In this document: positions 24,878-33,319 of the stretch, one piece after another
How the letters are laid out: every line of letters starts with the position of its first letter
Numbering within the stretch: position 1 is the stretch's first letter
Assembly (NCBI RefSeq): GCF_011764425.1
Contig: NZ_BLPF01000005.1
Coordinates: 337,553 to 401,552 of the forward strand
Length of the DNA: 64,000 bases
Origin: Phytohabitans houttuyneae
GTDB taxonomy: Bacteria; Actinomycetota; Actinomycetes; Mycobacteriales; Micromonosporaceae
Direction: 5' to 3'
The notes under the pieces: model-generated
The model's database searches: none
What the model was told of the DNA's origin: nothing
What the model saw: only the letters and a program-made list of their open reading frames with translations
Position numbers and translations under genes: made by a program

Positions 24878-25274
24878 CAAACCGATGCCCCACGGTGCGG
24901 TGCAACATCAACTGTTGCCCGCACCGTTTGTGTTCCGGGTCGGAGGTCAGGCGCAGGCCAAGGCTTCGGTAGACCTGCGGTTTGTGGTCCGGGTGGGCCT
25001 GTCGGAGTGCCGCGACCTGGTCGCCGAGCTCGTCCAGGATGGCCACGCTCTCGTCCTCGCTGAGTCCGTCGATGTCGGTCGGGCGGTGGGCTGTAGCGTG
25101 CTGCGCACGTCTGCGGTTCTCGGCTAGCGCCGCCGTCTCGTTGTCGTACTTGCCGACCGTGCTCCTGAGCTGTCGTGTGCCTTCTCGGAGCCGGATCTCC
25201 CAGGCGTACGGCGGTGACAGTTCTCCCGGTAGCTCCACGGAGACCAGTGCTAGGGCGTCGTGGTCCTCAGGCAT
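24834..25274 (-). pseudogene. C-terminal fragment of a serine recombinase, overlapping the tRNA
   Basis: Minus-strand frame encodes charged coiled-coil helices (WEIRLREGTRQLRSTVGKYDNE, DEDESVAILDELGDQVAALRQA, split for length) ending in VYRSLGLRLTSDPEHK. This is the typical C-terminal pattern of actinobacterial serine recombinases. Beyond about 24930 the frame runs on through the tRNA terminator and into the tRNA 3' half. The catalytic domain is not attached; its remains lie at 27381-27840 on the same strand, beyond the toxin module. Confidence 0.65.
24892..24927 (+). terminator. Intrinsic terminator of tRNA-Leu
   Basis: ACGGTGCGG-T-GCAACA pairs with TGTTGC-CC-GCACCGT across a five-base loop (TCAAC), giving a long GC-rich stem, followed by TTGTGTT. 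It begins 15 bases after the tRNA. Confidence 0.75.
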
Positions 25275-25405
25275 GCCCCGGGACCAGGCCAGGCACGTTC
25301 GACGCAGTACGGGAGCCGCACATCCGGAGCGTACGTCCGGAGAGCGCGTGTCAAGATCGCGTCAGCCAGGTTGCTGCCGTATCAGGCCGCGCGGTAGCCG
25401 GTGCG

Positions 25406-26656
25406 ATGGCCGCAGGCGCCGGCTACATGGTCGACGTCGGCCGCGGTGACCAGGAGTTCTCCTGGAGCGGCCTGGCCGGCACGATGATCGAGGGCGGCCT
25501 GGACGGCGCCCTGAGCGCAGGCATGAGCCGCTTCACCGGCGGCCTGACCCGCTTCACACCGGGCGGCGGCCTCACCTCCCGACTGCCCGCACCCGGCATG
25601 AAGGCCAAGCCCTCCGGCGGCGCCCGGTCACCGGCGGCCAACGGCGGTGGGCGCCCGGCAGGTGGCTCAGGCGGATCCGCCACGCGTTCCGGCGGTGGCG
25701 ACCCGAGCCCCGGGGCCGCGGGTCCGCGCCGTGACGGTGGTGGCGGCGACCCGGGCTGCGCGGGACAGGGGCGTAGACACAGCTTCGACCGGGCCACGCT
25801 GGTGCTGATGGCGGACGGCAGCGCCAAGCCGATCGAGGACATCGTGCTGGGTGACGAGGTCGCGGCGACGGATCCGCAGTCCGGGGTGAGCGGTCCGCGC
25901 CAGGTGACCCGTCTGCACATCAACTTGGACACGGACCTGACCAACGTCACGGTCCGGGCCAGCACGGGCCAGACGACTGTGCTGGAGACGACCGAGCACC
26001 ACCCGTTCTGGGATGCGACGGACGGCCGCTGGGTGGACGCGGGTGAGCTGAAGCCGGGTCACCGCCTGCTGGTGCACGATGACAAGCGCCTGGAGGGCGA
26101 CGGCTCGGGTGCCGGCAGCGGTGGCGGTGGCCCACCGGTTGAGGTGACGGTCGTCAAGGTTGACAACCGCGTCGGCGAAGAGTTGATGCACGACCTGACG
26201 GTCGCCGACATCCACACGTACTATGTGCTCGCCGGCACCGAGCCGGTCCTGGTACACAACTGCGGAGACGGCGCCGAAGACAGGCTGCGAGAAATAGCGG
26301 ATGAGATCAAGAGCAGCCCGCCGAAGAGGGAACGCCCTGGCACCGTCAGCGAGAGTATCGGAATCCGCCCATCCGGATTGCTGGTCGCCGTGCACACCAG
26401 GTCCGGCAATCGGGGACCGATACCAGGCCCGCTCATGTCTGCGTTGACTGCGTGTTCACACGTGCACGGTGGGTGTAGCGAGGTGAGCGGTGCTGCAAAG
26501 CTTATGAACCTCGGTGCGACTCCAGAATCGGTGACGACGGTAGGAATTCAGTCCAAGCGTCACGGGGCCGCCTATCACGGGAGGTTGATGGGGCCGTGTC
26601 CATCATGTGGCCGCATGTTGTCGGCGCTCGGTATGACATCGTCGGGTGACGGATGA
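25406..26656 (+). CDS. Orphan polymorphic-toxin module: pretoxin HINT plus putative deaminase
   Basis: The frame opens near 25340 in junk DNA; ATG at 25406 gives 416 residues. Residues 1-60 (AAGAGYMVDVGRGDQEF, GGLDGALSAGM) look like the last part of a large Rhs/WXG-type toxin. A Gly/Ser/Pro-rich linker follows, then a pretoxin HINT domain (~125-287: LVLMADGSAKPIEDIVLGDEV, TTEHHPFWDATDGRWVDAG, LTVADIHTYYVLAG, ending VLVHNC). The final ~115 residues carry SHVHGGCSEV (~350) and GPCPSCGRML (~396), the His/Cys-Glu plus PCxxC zinc signature of YwqJ-type nucleic-acid deaminases. No secretion or delivery domain is present. The stop overlaps the immunity start (ATGA). Confidence 0.75.
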   Translation: MAAGAGYMVDVGRGDQEFSWSGLAGTMIEGGLDGALSAGMSRFTGGLTRFTPGGGLTSRLPAPGMKAKPSGGARSPAANGGGRPAGGSGGSATRSGGGDPSPGAAGPRRDGGGGDPGCAGQGRRHSFDRATLVLMADGSAKPIEDIVLGDEVAATDPQSGVSGPRQVTRLHINLDTDLTNVTVRASTGQTTVLETTEHHPFWDATDGRWVDAGELKPGHRLLVHDDKRLEGDGSGAGSGGGGPPVEVTVVKVDNRVGEELMHDLTVADIHTYYVLAGTEPVLVHNCGDGAEDRLREIADEIKSSPPKRERPGTVSESIGIRPSGLLVAVHTRSGNRGPIPGPLMSALTACSHVHGGCSEVSGAAKLMNLGATPESVTTVGIQSKRHGAAYHGRLMGPCPSCGRMLSALGMTSSGDG

Positions 26657-27363
26657 TTCCGAACACACTTTACGTGGCTGCGTCTTCGGCTGGCCTGTCT
26701 ACTCGTGCGACCGAGTTCATCCGGGCCAGGTCGCACAGGGCTCGATTTGATCGTGGTATCACCGGCGAGCGCCTGCGGGACGAGATAGCCCGTGTCTATG
26801 GGAGGCCGAACGACGCAATTGTCGACCTGCTGGATGCGCTTCAGTCGAGGTACGGGGGGCTCACCTACGAAAGCGGCTTCTTTCAGACAGTCGTGCGCTT
26901 TGCTCCCGTCTGTGAACCGGAAGATGCGCTCGAGGAGCTGGAGATACTCTACGCGGTGGTGACAGGCGGGCCGGCCGGGGCGTCAGTGAAGGCCAACGGA
27001 GGGGTTGAAGTCGGCCTTGACGCCGCAGGCGTCGTGGAGTTCGCAAGCCTTGACTCCCTCATTGAGTGCGACGCACTCTTTGCAACGGTTGAAGCGTTGG
27101 GTGCCACGACGGAGAGGTATCTCGATTCCGAGTCGTTTGAAACGGTCCTCGGGAGTTTGGTAGCGGATGAACGTCTGGCCCTCCGGCCAGTATCTGAGGC
27201 GAGTGGCCGACGTACTCACTGGCTTGAAAGCGAGTCGTTGATGGTCTACGCGACCAACGTTTGGTCTGCGCTCGGGCTGGTGATGCCGCCGATGATTCGG
27301 GCATGGGCGATCGACGAGGATGAGATCGATAGGGTCGATTCCCTCCTGGGATCGACCCCTTGA
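26653..27363 (+). CDS. Putative cognate immunity protein
   Basis: Acidic soluble protein of 236 residues with no signal peptide or membrane segment. Its ATG overlaps the toxin stop by four bases, the usual arrangement of toxin and immunity genes. Segments such as LQSRYGGLTYESGFF and the alternating acidic strands recall SUKH-type immunity proteins, but this is weak. GC content appears lower than the flanking genes, in keeping with transfer of the module. The role is inferred from position. Confidence 0.6.
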   Translation: MIPNTLYVAASSAGLSTRATEFIRARSHRARFDRGITGERLRDEIARVYGRPNDAIVDLLDALQSRYGGLTYESGFFQTVVRFAPVCEPEDALEELEILYAVVTGGPAGASVKANGGVEVGLDAAGVVEFASLDSLIECDALFATVEALGATTERYLDSESFETVLGSLVADERLALRPVSEASGRRTHWLESESLMVYATNVWSALGLVMPPMIRAWAIDEDEIDRVDSLLGSTP

Positions 27364-27380
27364 ACAGGCACCGATACTGA

Positions 27381-27840
27381 CTACGCGGGCCCAGCCGGGT
27401 GGGGAGACGGGGTCGGCGCTTTCCTCTCGAATGTGCAGACGAGCGGATCCACAGCCGGGCGGTGCCGGCAGCCGCCCACCCAGATGCCGGCCCTGATCGC
27501 GAGCCTGCGCGCACATCGCCGCGGTTGTGCGGAACCCTTCGAGCGAAGAATCGCCCGATGCGCTGGAACGTCCACAGTGATTGGACCGCCGGCCTCGGGC
27601 AGCCACACCTGAACCCCCGTACTGGTCGAACAGCGGCACCAGTTCGAGCAACTGATTGCCGGCGAACGCACGCTCGTGCTCACCGACCACGATCGCGTCC
27701 AGCAGAGCCGCGGCCTGGGGTCGTTGGGTCCAGAGCAGGCGGCGGGAGCAGCCGACATCGAAGTACTCGGCCACGATCACGCCGCGAGCAGCGACCAGGG
27801 CCACTGCGGACTTGTACTGCAACGCCCGTGAAGACGCCCG
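27381..27840 (-). pseudogene. N-terminal (catalytic-domain) remnant of a serine recombinase
   Basis: Successive minus-strand frames read GVIVAEYFDVGCSRRLLW, AIVVGEHERAFAGNQLLELV, GVQVWLPEAGGPITVDVPAH and AMCAQARDQGRHLGGR. These are ordered blocks of the resolvase domain of actinobacterial serine recombinases, up to the point where GGRPPYGYRL normally starts the recombinase domain. A block of about ten residues is missing before AIVVGE, and at least two frameshifts separate the pieces. The start of the gene and the catalytic Ser are not found. Confidence 0.7.
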
Positions 27841-28224
27841 ATCCTGAAAGTCAGCGGCGCTGCCGCAACCAACCCGCCAGCACGTGGCCCTGCATGTCGT
27901 GCGTGTCCGAGGCCATCACGCTCCCTACCCGCTGCCTGCGAGACATCCGCAGCCGCCAACGCCAAGAGCGGGAACGACCAGAACGGGGACAGGCACCACG
28001 ATCGTGAACGGGGGAGACCGGAACCCGCCTGTGCCGAAGCCTCACAAGGCCCAGTGCCGCACCTCGATGTCGGATCGAACCTTGCCGTGAAGGACGTAGA
28101 GCCGGTCGTACGGACGCTTAAACCCAGCGGCCACCGGAGCTGTATGTGCCGCCTTCGACGCCGGCGGGCCGGTACCGGCCGCCGCTGCCCTGCCACTCGC
28201 GGTGAGGAGGCTCGATGCTGTACT
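27841..28224. other. Intergenic region without recognised gene
   Basis: Follows the recombinase remnant and precedes the end of the methyltransferase gene. Frames on both strands are open but lack recognisable motifs or good start sites; it may hold further remnants of the integrated element. Confidence 0.5.
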
Positions 28225-28968
28225 TCAGCCCGGACGGCGCGCCAGGGCGAGGAGTGCGGGTCCCCTGTGCGGGGTGACGGCTTGGAGCGCGGCGAAGGGT
28301 GCGATGCCGGCCTGGATCGCCAGCCCGGTGAGGCGCGCGCCGGGCTGCAGCACTCGACCGGACCCGGCGGTGCGCTCCTCTACCGTGCTCTCCGCGACCT
28401 CGCCGCCGCGCCGGCTGGCCAGCCTGTTCCGGACGGCCTCCAGGGCGTAACCCAGCGGCCAGGCGTAATGCCGCAGCACGATGTCGACGGCGCCCGCGGC
28501 AGCCAGCCGCTCGCCGAGCTGCTCGGCGCTGTAGCGCCGGTAGTGCCCCGCTTCCTCGTCCATGGGGCCGAACCGCTCCGGGTCGGCGGGGACCGAGAGC
28601 AGCAGGTGCCCGCCGGGGCGAACCAGTGGCAGCCACTCCTGCAGTGCGCCGGCATCGTCAGCCAGGTGTTCAAGCACCTCGAACGCGCAGACGAGGTCGT
28701 AGGTGCCCGGATCGGGCGTCTTGTGGTGGTCGCCGTGCACCACCGTGCCGCCGACCGCAGTGATCTGGTCGTGCGCCGCCTGCCAGGATGTCTCGTCGGG
28801 CTCGACCGCGGTGTAGGTGGCGATCCGGGCCAGCCGTGCGCCGAAGCCGCCCCGACCGCAACCCAACTCGAGGATGGTCGACGGGGCGATCCCCCGCACG
28901 AGGTTGCGGACCACCGCCCAGCGAAGGGCGGCGCGCGGGGCGAGTGGAGGCGGGGCTGTCGGGCTCAT
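28225..28968 (-). CDS. Class I SAM-dependent methyltransferase
   Basis: Methyltransferase of 247 residues. Motif I is ILELGCGRGGFGARLA (~32-47), the acidic strand-2 end is AVEPDETSW, and CAFEVLEHLADDAG with LVRPGGHLLLSVP marks motifs II-III of the UbiE/Methyltransf_11-23 type. The C-terminal part (YSAEQLGERLAAAGAVDIVLRHY) fits O- or C-methylation of a small molecule. Isolated gene; substrate unknown. Confidence 0.85.
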   Translation of the reverse strand: MSPTAPPPLAPRAALRWAVVRNLVRGIAPSTILELGCGRGGFGARLARIATYTAVEPDETSWQAAHDQITAVGGTVVHGDHHKTPDPGTYDLVCAFEVLEHLADDAGALQEWLPLVRPGGHLLLSVPADPERFGPMDEEAGHYRRYSAEQLGERLAAAGAVDIVLRHYAWPLGYALEAVRNRLASRRGGEVAESTVEERTAGSGRVLQPGARLTGLAIQAGIAPFAALQAVTPHRGPALLALARRPG

Positions 28969-29380
28969 CGGTGTCCAACCTCGAGGTGGGCGACGGATCG
29001 GCGGAGCGGTGCGACGACCTCACCGGGCTGGATGCTCGGCGGCGTTGACCTCGACCACCCCGTCGCCACCGGCACGCAGCCCTCAATGAGGACGGCCACC
29101 CGGGGTGGCGCTCGGCATCGAACGTGTCGAATGCCAAGCAGCGCATCCGTAGAGCCTACGCGTACCGGCCTGCCTGCGGAACCCGGAGAACACGTTGCTG
29201 GGCGCGGCACCGGCTCCCCGATCCTCACCTGGAGCAAGCCCTGGAGCAGTTCGAGGAACAGTGAAGCCGCAAGTTGGTGGCGTAACCGGACGGTAGCTCT
29301 AGGGCTGCCAGCCGGGCGTCGCTGTGTTCACGTTCGGCTCGATCACGCCGCCCGGCCCTGGCAGATGCCGCTCGCACCCG
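28969..29380. other. Intergenic region without recognised gene
   Basis: About 410 bases between two minus-strand genes. Short open frames exist on both strands, but none has a convincing start or motif. Nothing identified. Confidence 0.5.
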
Positions 29381-30289
29381 TCACCGTTTGGCGTCCAGGA
29401 GCCGGGCCAGCCATCCCGTACGGGTGGCTCGTGCGGCGGACGAGAGGGCGGCTGCGGGGAACAGGGCGTCGAAGCCGTGGAAACCGCCCGCCCACAGGTG
29501 CAGGTCGGCTTTGCCGCCGGCGGCCCAGATGCGGGTTGCGTAGTCGACGTCCTCGTCGCGAAAGACCTCTTCCGAGCCGGCGTCGATGTAGGTAGGGGGC
29601 AGTGCGGACAGGTCGGTCGCGAGCGCTGGAGACACGTACGGCGAAACCTCGCCGTCGAGGTCACCCAGCAGGCAGTGCCAGGCGAACTCGTTCATCTCGC
29701 GGGTCCACACGCCCTCACCGGTGAACTGGCGGCTCGACGTGGTGCTGTGGCGATGGTCGAGCATCGGGCCGATCAACATCTGGGCCGCGATGGGGACCGT
29801 GCCGCGGTCGCGGGCCATCAGGGTGATGCCGGCAGCCAGGCCGCCACCCGCGCTGGCGCCGGCGACGATGATGCGGGTCGGGTCGATACCAAGCTCGGAG
29901 GCGTGCTCGGCGATCCACAGCAGGGCGGTGTAGCAGTCGTCGACCGCAGCGGTGCCCCGAGCCTCGGGTGCGAGTCGGTAGTCGACCGAGACCACGACCG
30001 TGCCGAAGCGGTCGAGCCATTCGAGGGGGATGTCGATCTGCGAGTACCGGTTGCCCATGATCATGCCGCCGCCGTGGATCCAGTAGACGCACGGGGCGTT
30101 CGTCGGGCGCAGGCCTTCGGGACGCAGGACGGTCAGCGGGATCGAACCGCCGATGACGAGTTCCTCGCGGTTGCGCTCCGGTGCGGGTGCGGCGGCGTAC
30201 GGGCGGATCTGGGGGAGGGTCTCGGTGGTCAGCTGCGGCATGGCCGGCATGCTGGTGAGCAGGGCGCCCAGCTCGAGGTCGAGGTTCAT
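29381..30289 (-). CDS. Alpha/beta hydrolase, hormone-sensitive-lipase (HSL) family
   Basis: Carboxylesterase-type enzyme of 302 residues. Oxyanion-hole motif HGGGMIMG (~70), nucleophile elbow VAGASAGGGLA (Ser ~147), acid in GSEEVFRDED (~245) and His in WAGGFHGFD (~275). All HSL elements are in order. Its start overlaps the stop of the ABM gene by four bases, so the two are co-translated; the pair may process a lactone or aromatic ester. Confidence 0.9.
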   Translation of the reverse strand: MNLDLELGALLTSMPAMPQLTTETLPQIRPYAAAPAPERNREELVIGGSIPLTVLRPEGLRPTNAPCVYWIHGGGMIMGNRYSQIDIPLEWLDRFGTVVVSVDYRLAPEARGTAAVDDCYTALLWIAEHASELGIDPTRIIVAGASAGGGLAAGITLMARDRGTVPIAAQMLIGPMLDHRHSTTSSRQFTGEGVWTREMNEFAWHCLLGDLDGEVSPYVSPALATDLSALPPTYIDAGSEEVFRDEDVDYATRIWAAGGKADLHLWAGGFHGFDALFPAAALSSAARATRTGWLARLLDAKR

Positions 30290-30594
30290 CGCGCGAACGC
30301 CTTTCCGCCGACGGGGACCTCGTCGGTGTACTGCGAGTCGCCGGTGACCAGCTTCTGCAGCTGGGCGACCAGGGTTTGGGCGGGCTCGGTGGCGAAGAAC
30401 GCGGCGTGAGCCTCGCGGGTGGTCCAGCCTTCGGTGACGTGGATGACGTCGGGGTCGCTGGCCGAGCGGCCGACCAGGAACACGACGCAGTCGGGGTTGG
30501 GCAGCGAGGGGGCGTCGAGCAGCAGTGCGATCACCTCGTCGCCGCGGCCGGGCGCGGCGGTCATCGTGGCGTGGAAGCCGTGTTGGACGCTCAT
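30286..30594 (-). CDS. ABM-domain monooxygenase-like protein
   Basis: Small dimeric alpha+beta barrel protein of 102 residues of the antibiotic-biosynthesis-monooxygenase/quinol monooxygenase type. GFHATMTAAPGRGDEVIALL opens the domain and DVIHVTEGWTTREAHAAFF closes it. It is divergent from an AraC-type regulator (130 bases between starts) and coupled to the hydrolase downstream, suggesting that the regulator controls both. Confidence 0.8.
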   Translation of the reverse strand: MSVQHGFHATMTAAPGRGDEVIALLLDAPSLPNPDCVVFLVGRSASDPDVIHVTEGWTTREAHAAFFATEPAQTLVAQLQKLVTGDSQYTDEVPVGGKAFAR

Positions 30595-30723
30595 CTGATT
30601 CTCTCCTGTCCGATGTTCAGCTCGTTCGGTGGTGAAACAAGCATCGCGGCTTCAGCAGGGGAAACGTTAGAGCGATCCTGTCCGACTCTTGCACAATCCT
30701 GCTTCGACGGCGAGGATTGGGTG

Positions 30724-31617
30724 ATGGAGGAGCTCCGGAGCCTGCTCGCTCGTCACGCCCGGCCCGATCTGAGCACCCCGATCGAGGATGTGCTGATCTC
30801 GCGGGTCGATCGCACCGCGCCGCCGTCCACGTCGATGTCGGGGGCCGTGCTGGCGGTGATCGCGCAGGGCGCCAAGCGGATCGCGCTCGGCGATCGGGTC
30901 TACGAATACGGCGCCGGGCAATACCTGATCGCGTCGGTCGATCTGCCGATCACCGGGGAGTTCACGCGGGCCAGCCCGACCGAGCCGGCGCTCGGTTTCG
31001 GGTTGCTGCTGCGCCCGGCGGCGATCACCGAGCTGCTGATGCACGCGGCGCCGGGCGATCTGCCGCCCGTGAGCGGGGCGGCGCCGTCAGGGCTGGCCGT
31101 CAGCGACGCGCCAGCCGAGCTGCTCGACGCCGTGGTGCGGCTGCTGCGGCTGATCGAGCGGCCGCGTGACATCAATGTGCTGGCGCCGCTGATCAAGCGA
31201 GAGATTCTGTGGCGGGTGCTGACCGGCGAACAGGGCACCGCCGTACGGCAGTTGGGTCTGGCCGACAGCAGCCTCACGCATGTGGCGCGGGCCGTGCAGT
31301 GGATCCGCGACCATTACGCGCAGGCGTTTCAGGTGGAAGATCTGGCCCACCTGAGCGGGATGAGCGTGTCGGCGTTCCACCGCAATTTTCAGGCGGTCAC
31401 GGCGACCAGCCCGATCCAGTTTCAGAAGCAGATCCGGCTGCAGCAGGCGCGGCTGATGCTGGCCACCCGGCCCGGTGACATCGGCGGGGTGAGCCGCATG
31501 GTCGGCTATGACAGCCCGTCGCAGTTCAGCCGGGAGTATCGCCGCCAATTCGGGGCTTCCCCGAGCCAGGACAACGGACGGCTGCGACCCGTTATGACCT
31601 CGTCCCCAACCATGTGA
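30724..31617 (+). CDS. AraC-family transcriptional regulator
   Basis: Regulator of 297 residues. An AraC_N (cupin-like) ligand domain covers ~10-165 (MSGAVLAVIAQGAKRIALGD, GQYLIASVDLPITGEF). The double HTH follows: FQVEDLAHLSGMSVSAFHRNF (~210-230) and DIGGVSRMVGYDSPSQFSREYRRQFG (~258-283, in two parts). ATG at 30724 follows GAGG. It is divergent from the ABM-hydrolase operon, its likely target. Confidence 0.9.
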   Translation: MEELRSLLARHARPDLSTPIEDVLISRVDRTAPPSTSMSGAVLAVIAQGAKRIALGDRVYEYGAGQYLIASVDLPITGEFTRASPTEPALGFGLLLRPAAITELLMHAAPGDLPPVSGAAPSGLAVSDAPAELLDAVVRLLRLIERPRDINVLAPLIKREILWRVLTGEQGTAVRQLGLADSSLTHVARAVQWIRDHYAQAFQVEDLAHLSGMSVSAFHRNFQAVTATSPIQFQKQIRLQQARLMLATRPGDIGGVSRMVGYDSPSQFSREYRRQFGASPSQDNGRLRPVMTSSPTM

Positions 31618-31653
31618 AGGGGACGGTGATGACCTCGTTGGATCCCAGACCGC

Positions 31654-32034
31654 TCAGCCGGTCCTGCGTAGCCGCCTGGTCCACAGCTCGATCGTGACCA
31701 CGACCAAAAGCAGCGCCAGCGCCAGCCAGAATCCGACGCCGGTACCGACGAAGTCTCCCGCGGCCTGGTCGGGCGGCACCTTTCCGCCCTCCCGGACCCG
31801 GGTCTCGATCAGGCGCAGTACGACCAGTTCGCCCGCGACCAGCAGTCCTGCGGCGACTCCCGCCAAAATGGCGAGGACGGCATGCGACCGGCCGCGGTCC
31901 TTGCGCCGCAGGCGCCGGTCGACGGCGACGGCCAGCGCGGCGAAAGTCACCAGCATGGCCCCGATCAGCAACGGCTGCGGTGCCAGCCGGTCCTCACGCC
32001 ATCGTGACGGCGGCGCCAGGTGACCACCGGTCAC
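31654..32034 (-). CDS. Membrane-domain continuation of the Hsp70-like protein (or a coupled membrane gene)
   Basis: Encodes 126 residues with three hydrophobic helices (LLIGAMLVTFAALAVAV, VLAILAGVAAGLLVAGELVVL, GVGFWLALALLLVVVTIEL). A GTG at 32034 overlaps the upstream TGA (GTGA), as expected for a coupled gene. However, one extra C in the CCCCC run at 32044-32048 would join AVGG directly to TPEVTGG and make a single Hsp70 protein with a four-helix membrane domain. The continuity of the membrane domain favours the second reading. Confidence 0.6.
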   Translation of the reverse strand: MTGGHLAPPSRWREDRLAPQPLLIGAMLVTFAALAVAVDRRLRRKDRGRSHAVLAILAGVAAGLLVAGELVVLRLIETRVREGGKVPPDQAAGDFVGTGVGFWLALALLLVVVTIELWTRRLRRTG

Positions 32035-33305
32035 CTCGGGTGTCCCCCAACCGCGAGGACCGCTCCGCGGTAGGTGGTGGTGCCACCCGGATCGGCCCGC
32101 CCGTAGCCGTCCGGCAGGCCACACGAGACGGTGGCGAAGGGTAGAACGAAGCAGAGCAGGACGCCGACGAGCAGGCCCGGACGCATCCATCCACGACGCC
32201 GCGTGGCGCGTCCCGAACCAGGCGTGGGCGTGACCGCGGGCAGCTCGCTCGTGCCGGCCGCCGCGATGCGCGGCGCCGGTGCGGTGAGCGACGTACGCGG
32301 TACACGCAGAGCCCCCTCGACGACCACGGTTTCCGGACGCTCCACAGTGGTGGGTGGTATCCCGAGCCTCTGATGCAGAATGTTGGCCGCTTGAGGGATT
32401 CGGCTCCCGCCACCGACAAGGAGAACCCCCGCCAACCGGTCGGTCGTCAGCGCGGCAGTGGCGATCACCTCCGCGGTGAACTCGCCGACCCTGGTCAGGA
32501 TCGGCTCCGCGGCGGCCTCCAACTCTGCGCGGGTCAGGTGGGAAGCAGCGGGCTGGCCGGCGATCCGCAACGGCGTGTAACTGGCGCGGGACAGACTCTC
32601 CTTCGCCGTGCGCACCTCTCGCAACAGCGGCACCCGATCGTAGCCAGGGTCGTCGATGCCTGGTAGCAGGCACTGCCTGGCGAGATGGTCGACCAACGCG
32701 GCATCGATATCCAAACCGCCAAGGTCCATCCCCGCCGACGCGAGCACCCCTACCCGCGTACCGCAGCTGACGACAGCGACGTCCGTGGTGCCAGCACCGA
32801 TGTCGACGACCACGAGCGGCCGGTGCGTGCGGATGCCGAGAACGGTCGAGAAGTACGTCGCCGCGGCGACAGCCTCGCTCACCGTGTACACCTCACCCAG
32901 GCCCGCGCGTTCCGCCGCCTCGGTGAGAACCCTTTGGCGCGGCGCGCCCCAACCGGTGGGATACGTCATGACGACGGACGAATCTCGGGGTAGCACTCCC
33001 GCCTGGCTGCGCACCTGGGCCAGCACGGCTGCCAGAGCGTCCCGGACATCGACGTGCCGGGCGCCCAGCAGCAGCACGCCGTCATCGACCCTGCGCTTCG
33101 GATGCGGCTCGAACGCGCCCGGCTCGGCCAGCCCGAGCCGCTCAGCGTCGCGGCCGCTAGCCAACCGGCCATCCGCGCCCGCGAACACGGCCGAGGGCAG
33201 CAGCTCCGACCCGTCGAACAGCAACGGCCGCACCGATCCCGAACGCTCCAGCGCAGCGGCTGTGTTCGACGAACCGAGATCCACCGCCAGTCGGTACGCC
33301 GCCAC
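32031..33305 (-). CDS. Hsp70-like ATPase with C-terminal membrane segment
   Basis: Actin-fold ATPase domain of the Hsp70 superfamily with no peptide-binding domain; 424 residues as read. Phosphate-1 motif DLGSSNTAAA (~8-17), phosphate-2 motif VVVDIGAGTTDVAVV (~165-179), adenosine motif GVLLVGGGSRIPQA (~295-308). After a Pro/Thr linker, one helix (LLVGVLLCFVLPFATVSC, ~378-395) leads to an extracytoplasmic GYGRADPGGTTTYRG segment. Role unknown. A GTG start at 33305 lies only 15 bases from the edge of an IS element, which probably separates it from its native promoter. Confidence 0.8.
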   Translation of the reverse strand: MAAYRLAVDLGSSNTAAALERSGSVRPLLFDGSELLPSAVFAGADGRLASGRDAERLGLAEPGAFEPHPKRRVDDGVLLLGARHVDVRDALAAVLAQVRSQAGVLPRDSSVVMTYPTGWGAPRQRVLTEAAERAGLGEVYTVSEAVAAATYFSTVLGIRTHRPLVVVDIGAGTTDVAVVSCGTRVGVLASAGMDLGGLDIDAALVDHLARQCLLPGIDDPGYDRVPLLREVRTAKESLSRASYTPLRIAGQPAASHLTRAELEAAAEPILTRVGEFTAEVIATAALTTDRLAGVLLVGGGSRIPQAANILHQRLGIPPTTVERPETVVVEGALRVPRTSLTAPAPRIAAAGTSELPAVTPTPGSGRATRRRGWMRPGLLVGVLLCFVLPFATVSCGLPDGYGRADPGGTTTYRGAVLAVGGHPR

Positions 33306-33319
33306 CGCCGGCAGTCTAA

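Noticed and set aside
24394..24924. Minus-strand frame across the tRNA with GGLEPPRP-like sequence
   Set aside because: It is the translation of the tRNA complement and RidA out of frame, a known annotation artefact.
24795..28224. Intact prophage or integrative element
   Set aside because: Only broken recombinase pieces, one toxin module and no structural, replication or transfer genes are present; no second copy of the tRNA end was found.
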